Shown here piece by piece: positions 56,000-64,000 of a DNA stretch of 64,000 bases (positions are counted from its first letter, which is position 1; every line of letters begins with the position of its first letter). The notes below the pieces were generated by a model, which was not told where the DNA came from, did no database searches, and saw nothing but the letters and a program-made list of their open reading frames with translations. A program made the position numbers and the translations under genes. Origin of the DNA: Delphinapterus leucas (Eukaryota > Chordata > Mammalia > Artiodactyla > Monodontidae); contig NW_022098094.1 in NCBI RefSeq assembly GCF_002288925.2, positions 1,682,995 through 1,746,994 on the forward strand, read 5' to 3'.

Positions 56000-58075
56000 G
56001 CTCCTGCGTGAAGAACTGACAGTACAAAGCTTTACTACACTGTCTCCTGGGCAGAGACATTTTCAGAGTCTGGTTGACACTGTCCTTATTATGTCTGTTG
56101 CCCTAGCAACAGCTGTGTGAGGTTTCGGCCCTTACCCGGTGTTGAGCAGAAAATTAGGACCTGAAGCCTCGCTGACGAGCTTGTCACCTTGGTAGCACAC
56201 CAGGCTCCCAGCAAAGGTGATAAAGTGACTGTGGAGCATCCAGCTCGCAGAGCATAGTCTGACCTTTGCCTCAATTCGAGAACCAAGTACTCCTTTTCAA
56301 ATATGGAGACACAGCATACATAACAGTATGGAGAACGTGAAAACCTGATGTTAAGTTGGTTACTGTACCAACAAGGTTCTTAGCCTCCAGTCGCTGAGAC
56401 CATGGACTGCTGTGACCAGACATTTGCAGCAAGGATGCCTTTAGGTTCACAGTGCTAAAGTAGCTACTTCGCTCATTTCAGAATCTCAGCCCATCGTCCA
56501 GTTGCTGTTGATCGCTGCACATGTCCTAATGTTTACACCTGATACAGATCAGCTCCTGGAAGAGGTTAACTGAAAGTAGGAACAAAGAGCAAGAATGCAG
56601 TTGCACTTTTTAACTAAATTTCTATAAGAAACATGACTAAGAATTGAGCACCTCTATGTCGTTTTAGAAAATTAAATCCAGCCAGTAAATGCACGTGACT
56701 TACCAAAGCTAACATCACTTATACCCCTAGAAACTGCCTCAGTTTTTGTAATTTATGTTGCTTGGGTTTAATCCTAAATTACTTGATTTCTTATATGTCA
56801 CAAGACATTCTATTTTTCACATGAATATAAGTCATGAAAAACAAATCTGTTAGGCTGGACCTCACCTTACAAAATATTTGTGTTTCTGAGAGGTTTCAGG
56901 CCAAAAATATCCTGCTTTACACGACTGAGCCAGGTTTGCTATTTCAGGGAACTTGCGTCGAATCACTCAAATAAATGATAATTGACATCATCATTCCCTT
57001 ATTATCCACTAGGAGACTGTGTCCTTTACAGATCTTATAATTGCAACTGCGATCTTGATTTTACCCTTTTTTGGTAAAGTATTTTGCTCTGGGGCTCTCA
57101 TACGCAAAGATGAGAAACCATGAATTAAAGAATTGTATAAGAAAATGTTTATTCCTCCAGCTGGATCTTAATTTTTGAAATAAACACTGAATCTTCGGGA
57201 AGCAAAAACTGTTTTTCACGCAACTATCAAGGTATGATAACCCTAAATCACAACTGGGGTTAGGGCTCCACACCCACCCTGTCACTTTCTCCAGGGCTCC
57301 ACTCGGCTTCTGTGAAAACGGCAGATGCCCCAGCCAATTACGGAACACGAGCCACACAGAAGATGGGCTGAGCCACAGATTCCTCCCTTCCGCTCCAGAC
57401 TGCTGCTCACTCACGGGAGGAAAAGAGAGAATCAGGGAGAACGAATCTTCCCAAGCTGCTCTCATCACAGGCTTGTGTCAAGCAAATGTGTCATGAAAGT
57501 GTTCTTCCTTAAAGTAAGAGTAGATTTACAGCACATCACTGGGATGAATATAATGGAAAAAAATGCAATTCAACCAAGTAAAGGGAAAACAGTATAGAGC
57601 AAAGAGGTCATTCATTCACCCACCCACCCCACCCCCGCCCCGCAGCTCAGACCCATAAACACCCTGGAGAAAATGGATCCAAGATTCACACCTCGCCACC
57701 TCGCGCCGGGTACCTGGCCTTCTTCTCCCTCCCCCATCTGTTGTCCTGTTCATCTTACACAGAATTGAATCTGCACACTCCTGCCTGAGTCCTCCCTAGG
57801 AAGCTGCTCAGCGGGTGGGGACTTATGCTAGCTGTGTATCTGCTTATTAAAATCACTACTTAGATGATAAACATTGTCACAAAAAAAGATAGAAAAGGAA
57901 GGAAGGAAGTTGATGGAAAAAATCCTGCTTGATATTTTTAAATGTAACTCAAATAAATATGTCAACACATTCTTGCATAATATTTTATAGTATATAGGAC
58001 TCAATTCCTTCTTATTTTTAGGAAAAATAATTCAGATGTAGGAGCCCTATGTATACGTTGCTTGAAATATATCAC
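56000..58075. other. Unique sequence with a C-rich simple patch
   Basis: A C-rich run (CACCCACCCACCCCACCCCC, about 57618-57645) is the only low-complexity element. No exon or named repeat is seen in 2 kb. Confidence 0.35.
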
Positions 58076-58081
58076 ATATAT

Positions 58082-58133
58082 CAGTGGCCTCAAACCCTTC
58101 TAGTTAGATTTTATATCACGATCCATTGCACAT

Positions 58134-58165
<32 letters not shown>

Positions 58166-58316
58166 CATTTAACCCTTCATGACATGATACTTTATTATAT
58201 GCAACGCACTTAAATCTGTTCTATTCTGTTTCCTTCATCTCTCCATCCCTCCTTCCTTTTTCCTAAATCGATCTCATGAGCCTAGTGGGTCAGGACCCAC
58301 AATTTAAGAAACGTGC
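58082..58316 (+). mobile_element. hAT/Charlie-type element with CA microsatellite
   Basis: The left end CAGTGGCCTCAAACCCTTCT and the complement of the right end (GCACGTTTCTTAAATTGTGG) are diverged terminal inverted repeats of hAT type. Inner phrases ATATCACGATCCATTG, GATACTTTATTATATGCAA and GTGGGTCAGGACCCAC recur in a mammalian non-autonomous hAT family. A CA run (58137-58166) has expanded inside. Confidence 0.5.
58137..58166 (+). repeat. (CA)n microsatellite
   Basis: About 15 CA units inside the hAT-like element, where the family carries a short CA-rich stretch. Confidence 0.95.
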
Positions 58317-58319
58317 CTC

Positions 58320-59020
58320 CAGATGGGACACTGACCTGAAGGAGGCTGCACGTGAGACTGTTCCCCGTCGTGGCTGGTGGTGGCACATGTGCCAGTGAGA
58401 AAGCACAGGCCTCCTCTGACTTGGTACCAAGGCTCTGGGCGACTCCTGAGAGAACCAGGAAAGTGCAGGGCATGTGTAGAGGGGAGAGGAAAGGGCTGGA
58501 AGCAGAGGAGGATGGAGGGCATGGCCGCGAGACTGTCAGTGCCTCACGAGACAACTGGAAGTCTCAAGGTAGGCACAGAACAGAGCAAACCGGGCTGAAA
58601 AGCGGGCTTTGCAATTCAGGCAAGATGCATCCCAGGACAGCCGGCATCCCTGCTGCCTTCCTCTGGCCGCATCTCTGCCGTAGTAACATCAGCAGCCCTG
58701 CACCCTCAGGGCCACTGTACTCGGTATGTCCTTGTCTTGTTTACAGGACCCTCAGAAGTTAGTGATGTGCTTTATATCAGAGGGTGGAGGCGCATCCCCT
58801 CTGCGCTGAGGCTGCCAGGTGCCTCACCAGCCTGCAGGAAAGTCTTGCGAAGACCCCAGACCTCGAGGGATGAGTCGGTGCCAGAGCCCCAGGTGCCTGA
58901 GCTTAGAGGACCAGGAATCCCAATGAGGAGAGGGCTCACCCACTGGCCAACACACAAAGCACGCGCAAACACAGAACTTTGTGTGGAACAAAACCACGAA
59001 TGTGAGAGTGCTTTTCTGAA
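58320..59020. other. Unique GC-rich sequence
   Basis: No gene or named repeat is seen. Frames up to 136 codons (58352-58762) show no motif. Confidence 0.3.
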
Positions 59021-59024
59021 ACAT

Positions 59025-59455
59025 TGACTTCTGCATGGATGGACCTGGAGAATGGATGCTGGGTCAAATAAACCAGGCACAGAGAGACAAAGAGCACATG
59101 GTCTCACATGCGGGATCTGAAGCAGTGGAGCTCAGAGCTGGGGCTGGGGGTGGGAAAGTGGGGAGGTGCCGGGCACAGGGCACCCACTTCTCTTATTGGA
59201 TGAGTAAGTCCAGGGATCGAATGTACAGCATGGTGACTGCAGTGAACAATACTGTGTTGTGTACCTGAAATTTGCTAAGAGAGTAGATCATGAATGTTCT
59301 CACCAATAAAAAGAAAAACTGGTAACTACATGAGGTGATAGTTGTGTTAATTGTGATCATTTCACAGTGTGTACGTATATCAAATCATCACATTCTACAC
59401 TTTAAATATATGCAGTTTTATTTTTCAGTTATACCTCAATAAAGCTGGGGGGAAA
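59025..59455 (+). mobile_element. L1 3' end fragment, sense
   Basis: ORF2-end text (GCATGGATGGACCTGGAG, AGGCACAGAGAGACAAAGAG) and 3'UTR (AATGTACAGCATGGTGACTG, AACAATACTGTGTTGTGTAC, TGCTAAGAGAGTAGATCATG, AACTACATGAGGTGATAG, ATACCTCAATAAAGCTGG). About 430 bp and 5' truncated. Its family carries the same 3' end that appears antisense at 15955-16205. Confidence 0.82.
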
Positions 59456-59459
59456 ACAT

Positions 59460-60222
59460 TTATTTCTGCATTCTTCTGACTCAAATGGTCAGAAGGAAAA
59501 CAATTTGGTATATTTTGCATTTTGTGTTTCTGTGCAAATGACATGGAGATGAGATGACACTTTAAAATACTTCACATTGAGTTCACTGAGCATGAGACCA
59601 GGTTTCCACAGCCCTCACTCAGGAGGGGAAGTTCAGCGTTAATCCGAGTGACAGTGACCTGGGAAGTAAACCAGGGTGCCCTTCACAGCACAAACAATGC
59701 TGTCCGCTATGCCTCTGAGATTGGGCATGGTCACCTTCTGAAGTTGCCTATGTCCCCCACTCAGCTACGTCCTGTCTATTCCATCTTCTGGGTAAAAAAC
59801 TGAAGTCAGAGGAAAGCCAGTCCAGCAGTTCTGAGTGGTCACCCTCGCTGCGGGAGAGGCTTGAGATGGCCGACTTCTGTGGCTCGTCTTGGCCATAGTC
59901 ATGGGACTGCTGAACTTTACTGAGTTTACTGGACACACAGATGAATAATAAAATTCCCTTTTACATTTGAAAGGTCAAATCAAGACCAAGCCAGTTACAG
60001 AAACATGTAGGAATGTCCCCAGAATTGCTCATAACTTACTCGTGGTGTTTTGCTGTTTTTCTTTTCGTGAATTGAGCCATGGCTTACACGGGGGCCTTCA
60101 TATGTTTGTTAAATTAATGAATTCATTAAAAATAATGCAACTACTATGTGTCTACATCATACTCTCATTGTACTGTCTGTATTATGCCTATCCTATTTTT
60201 CTTGTTTTAGGAGTTTAACATA
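59460..60222. other. Unique sequence, no gene seen
   Basis: Mixed composition with no recognised feature. Confidence 0.3.
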
Positions 60223-60225
60223 TCG

Positions 60226-60631
60226 TGACAGTTAATTTAATGTGTCAACTTGACAGGACCGATGGACACCCAGACAGCTGGTGAAACGTTCTCTCTGGGC
60301 GTGGCTGTGAGGGTGTTTCTGGAAGAGAGGAGCATTTGAATCAGTGGACTGAGTGAAGAAGGCCACCCTCTCCATTGTGGTGGGCACCATCCAATCTGAA
60401 TAGAACAAAGAGGTCCATCTTCTGCCCTCGGACATCAGAGCTCCTGGTTCCCAGGCTTCGGACTCAGACTGAACGCCCACCCCAGCCTCCCAGGACCTCC
60501 AGCTGGCAGATGGCTGATGGTGGACTGCCTGGCCTCCAGGACCACGTGAGTCAGCACCTGTAGTAGTTCTCCCCTGCATCTCCCTACATCTCATTGGTTC
60601 TGTTCCTCTGGACAACCTCGACTGAGACACA
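60226..60631 (+). mobile_element. MLT2-type ERVL LTR
   Basis: Sense order: TGTGTCAACTTGACAGGACC, TGGACACCCAGACAGCTGG, GGCTGTGAGGGTGTTTCTGG, GCATTTGAATCAGTGGACTG, GACATCAGAGCTCCTGGTTC, CTCCAGCTGGCAGATGGCTG, TCTCATTGGTTCTGTTCCTC and ACAACCTCGACTGAGACACA. This is the MLT2 (MLT2B-like) pattern with internal deletions. No ERVL genes adjoin. Confidence 0.78.
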
Positions 60632-60639
60632 TCTGAACC

Positions 60640-62935
60640 CTCCTCCTCCTAGAGAAGGAAGGACAGTCTGTTTGCCTCTCTACCCCCCTCAGCAGTGCTT
60701 CAACGTAGCTGGGGCCCAGCATGTGTTCAGTATATTGAATTAAAATTCTTGTTTTAGAAAAGCAAGAGGCTGCATTTTTCTAACTCTCTCACGAAACCTT
60801 TTTTTAATCTCTTCATCTGATATCAGGTAAATGTCTGTAACTTCTGAGTATCCAGAAGTGGATATTCAGAGGAGTAGTTGCTCTTGGCTGTTGCTTTCTG
60901 GGGAGTAATGGCTTTTATTAATGAATGAACTAAACAAAACTCAGGCACAGATCACAGCCTCTGTGAGCTCAAGACCGGAATGCCAGCTGAGGCTGGGGTA
61001 TTGGCCTACATTAGCTGGATGGTAGTTTAGCGATGACAGTGTCAGAGCACCAGCTAGCCCAGCAGCTGCGCACAGGCCAGTCTTGGCCCCGTTCAACTAC
61101 AGGGGCGCTGTGTGTGGACGGCCGGCTCTCCCCTGCCGTTACTGCTTCATCATCACCCACTCGTCGTGGGCAGCCACCCCTGAGGTCCCCTGTGCACGTC
61201 AGACTTACCCTGTCTGTGGTGGCAAGATGGGCCCCCAGGAAATGACAAATCCCACTGGGTCGGCCTTGACACCCACCCAAGCCCCCCACCCACCCAGCGC
61301 CTCCATGCGGCTTGGTGATGCCCGGAAGCCGCTCCGAGGCTCTCAGCCAGGCCTTGACTCCCCACGCTGACCTCCCCAGGGTCCATGACACACCTTATCC
61401 ACTCCCGAATCAAAACCAGGCAGACCCCTGCATAAGCCAGGGGTCCTCCAGGCTGTCACCATGCTGTGAATTTTAGTTCCAACTTCTCCTCCACTTGGAT
61501 AACTGCCTTGGGATCCCTGGCCTCTTGGTGACCTAATCTAGCCCCACGTAACCTCACGGTGCATTTGAGGGCTAGACCTCCCAGTTCCACAGGGCTTAGA
61601 GCTCCATGGTGTGGCTGCCAGGCCTCACGTGCACAGTGGTTGCTCCAGCCTCCCTGCCGCAGCATCCAGGCCCTCGTCCAGTCCCCACAGGAAGAGGGAG
61701 GGCCTCATTCCATCACCCAGTAGCTGCTATTATGTAGAAAGAGACAGTACTTTCTAAAGGGTTAATGTTTGGGTTCAAAGGAGCAGATTAACTAGTGGGG
61801 GTGCCTGGCAAATGTTTGCAAATAGAGTCTCAGCTCCCATCAAAGCTGGCCACCCAGGAGCTGCCAGCTCTTGGTACATCCAAGGTCACCTGTAGAGTCC
61901 GATATGTCTGCAACTAAGCTCCCTCTTCTTTAAAAGAGTGTCAGAGTTAGGTCAGCTAATGTGAAAGCTTATGAACAGAGTGGTTGAAAATGACCTCATT
62001 CTAGGCATCCCAACGCCCAAGGTTAAAAGGTTAAGAAAAAGGGTGTCCTCTTTACAATCCTTAGAGACCAGCACATCATCTGGATTCTTGCAGGAAAAGA
62101 TTTAATTTATCATGAAAGTCGAGGAACACAGTACTGACTTGATAGCAGATTAAGGCTATTAATAATATTTGCTAAAATAAACAACAAACTTTCACCCTAC
62201 AGGAAGGGTGAGATTGTCCATAATCAATGAGCAAGTCAACTGGAGAACAGGATGAAGCCCGCAATCACCCCGCTTGTAGCAGACACCCTGAAGGTAACGG
62301 CCCAGCCCAGGTAGAGACGGCCTTCACTCACAGACTGTAAGGCAAGTCGTAACAAGGAGGTGAGAATATAAAACCTACTTAAAGAGAGCTGGCTAACCCG
62401 GGAATGGTGTCTATGGGTACTATTTGAAAAGGCCTTTCCTAAGTCTTTGTGGCACCTGGGGGCCCCCTGAGAACAGCCAGGCAGGAAGGAGCGGGGATCC
62501 TGGGCGGGCCCCTCAGGGGCCTCATGCCTTGAGCATCTTCTGTCCGTGTGAAAGGATGTCCGACGTCTACAGGGACTAGAGCTCCCTCTAACCCCACCCC
62601 AAAAAGTATCCCATGACAAAAGGTGGGAGCTCACATGGCCAGCAGCAGGGGTAGTGCAGTCCCTCCACGGAGGTGGTGTGAGCCGAGTGATCCACGGGCC
62701 AGATCCAGGCTCGGTTTGCGTTAAGGACATGCTCAGTAGCTGCTCCCACTCAGGCCGGCTTCTTGGCTCAAGTTTTATGACTCTAAGTACTGAGATTTTG
62801 GCATTATGTCGACAAAGTATCGATATTTGGAATGTGCATTTTCTGGTTTTGTTCAAAATATTATTGGTAGACACAGCTGTACTGTAGCATCCCAGCAAAT
62901 TGTTTAATTTCCTCAACTTTCCCTTTCACATATTC
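60640..62935. other. Unique sequence with an unexplained minus-strand open frame
   Basis: No named repeat apart from a short MIR/L2-like end near 60700-60745. A 226-codon ATG-initiated frame lies at 62236-62916 on the minus strand. It has no recognisable domain, and I do not call it a gene. 61.9-62.2 kb is AT-rich and repeat-free. Confidence 0.3.
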
Positions 62936-62940
62936 GTTCT

Positions 62941-63307
62941 CAGCTTACTAACTGTTTTTTTTTTAATAAATTTATTTTTGTCTGCATTGGGTCTTAGTTG
63001 CAGGCATTCTCTAGTTGTGTCGAGTGGAGGCTACTCTTTGTTGCGGTGTGCAGCCTTCTCATTGCAGTGGCTTCTCTTGTCTCAGAGCACGGGCTCTAGG
63101 TGCATGGGCTTCAGTAGTTGTGGCACACAGGCTCAGCAGTTGTGGCTCATGGGCTCTAGAGCACAGGCTCAGTAGCTGTGGCGCATGGGCTTAGTTGCTC
63201 CATGGCATGTGGGATCTTCCTGGACCAGGGCTCGAACCCATGTCCCCTGCATTGGCAGGCTGATTCTTAACCACTATGCCACCAGGGAAGCCCCAGCTTA
63301 TTTAACT
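62941..63307 (-). mobile_element. CHR-1 SINE with imperfect duplication
   Basis: Long antisense CHR-1 (62954-63293): tail complement with TTTTTTTTAATAAATTTATT, repeated GTTGTGGC.CA.AGGCTC units, antisense B box GGGCTCGAACCCATG and head complement CACCAGGGAAGCCC. The flanks are CAGCTTACTAACT (62941-62953) and CAGCTTATTTAACT (63294-63307), a decayed target duplication. Confidence 0.88.
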
Positions 63308-63309
63308 CT

Positions 63310-64000
63310 TATTTATGTAGTTTATTAATTCTATAGGATGTCATGTCTCCCATGAATCAGTATAGCCTGTAAGCAGCTTCGCTATGTCATCCACGTCTTG
63401 ATGCTTTGGAGCCACCAGGGACAGAACCGTTTAGTGGGGTGCGAGGGCAGGGACGCCTGGGGAGTCGCGGCTGAACAACAAGGGGAAGCCATCCGCTGTG
63501 GGTTTGCCGTCCCAAAGTGCACGACTCAGTCATTATCCCCTGCTGGTTACAGTTTGTGATGAGGAAAAGCTCACATGGCAGGGGAAGGCGTGTTATAAGT
63601 CCCTGGGAGGTGGTGTGGTGGGGCAGACCCATGGGCCCCGCGTCCTCCAGAGCTGAGGATGGTCACCGCCACTGAGGACTCGGTGTCGGCCAGGCCTCAC
63701 CCCAGCTCTGTCAGAACTCGGGCCTACTTCTGCTCTGAGAGCCTGGCTCTGGGGAGGTCGGCCAGCGAGCACTGCGGGCTGCAGGGTCACAGCTGGCATT
63801 CGGACCTCATGATGGATGCGCCGGGGCAGCAAAGGGCTCTCCTCGTGGCCACAGATGGAGGCCACCCACCCGCCATCAGACCACCCCTTCCTCCTCCCCC
63901 AGGTCTCCTGTCACTTCCCCAGCCTCCACCTTGTCTCCCTGCTTCCACACCTCACTCAGAGCACACAACACACACATACACCGCACACACAGCCCCCCCC
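63310..64000. other. GC-rich unique sequence, CA/C-rich end
   Basis: No gene or named repeat until the window edge, where ACACAACACACACATACACC and a C run (about 63960-64000) begin a simple repeat that continues beyond the window. Confidence 0.35.

Noticed and set aside
58137..58166. CRISPR-like or other periodic array
   Set aside because: Plain CA dinucleotide repeat; no spacer-repeat architecture occurs anywhere in the window.

Overview
This is mammalian nuclear DNA, most probably from a cetacean. The main evidence is a series of tRNA-derived SINEs of the CHR-1/CHR-2 type. Their head reads GGGCTTCCCTGGTGG, followed by a Pol III A box, a B box (GGGTTCGTGCC) and an A-rich tail. These families are known from whales, dolphins and hippopotamus, and the sharp, little-diverged CHR-2 copies favour a cetacean. 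The rest of the repeat load is standard for a eutherian: L1 fragments of several ages, MaLR and ERV1 LTRs, MIR, L2, and Tigger and hAT DNA transposon remnants. There is no bacterial or viral gene organisation, and the long open frames carry no start context, codon bias or family motif.

I found no functional protein-coding exon. The window looks like intergenic or intronic sequence. Region by region: 1-7 kb holds L2, MaLR and CHR-1 elements plus a weak candidate pseudogene near 6.5-7.0 kb. 7.4-8.8 kb is a probable antisense LTR carrying a CHR-1 SINE. 9.3-12.1 kb holds an MLT1 LTR and old L1 pieces. 12.1-15.9 kb is mostly unique sequence with AT-rich, homeodomain-site-rich stretches that look like possible conserved non-coding elements. 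15.9-20.4 kb holds L1 pieces, two SINEs and a twin-primed (5'-inverted) L1. 20.4-28 kb holds MIR, MaLR, L1 and CHR-2 copies and a G-rich tract. 28-30.7 kb is unique apart from a TG repeat and a minute retroposon-like insertion.

30.7-33.4 kb is a stack of antisense L1 broken by an MLT1 LTR and a CHR-2 SINE. 34.2-36.4 kb has a purine microsatellite, two SINEs in a row and a complete-looking 500-bp ERV1 LTR. 36.4-46.7 kb is mainly unique sequence with one CHR-2 SINE and one MaLR. 46.7-48.6 kb has a Tigger element and two related LTRs. 48.8-52.4 kb is unique. 52.5-53.9 kb has a degenerate GATA array and an L1. 54.4-64 kb has a CHR-2 SINE without its A box, a hAT element, an L1 3' end, an MLT2-like LTR and a CHR-1 SINE.

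Nothing here supports a new multi-gene system. The features of interest are insertion mechanics (target-site duplications, twin priming, microdeletions, nesting), candidate regulatory sequence and one unidentified pseudogene candidate. Family names are assigned by eye from remembered consensus patterns, so subfamily labels are tentative.
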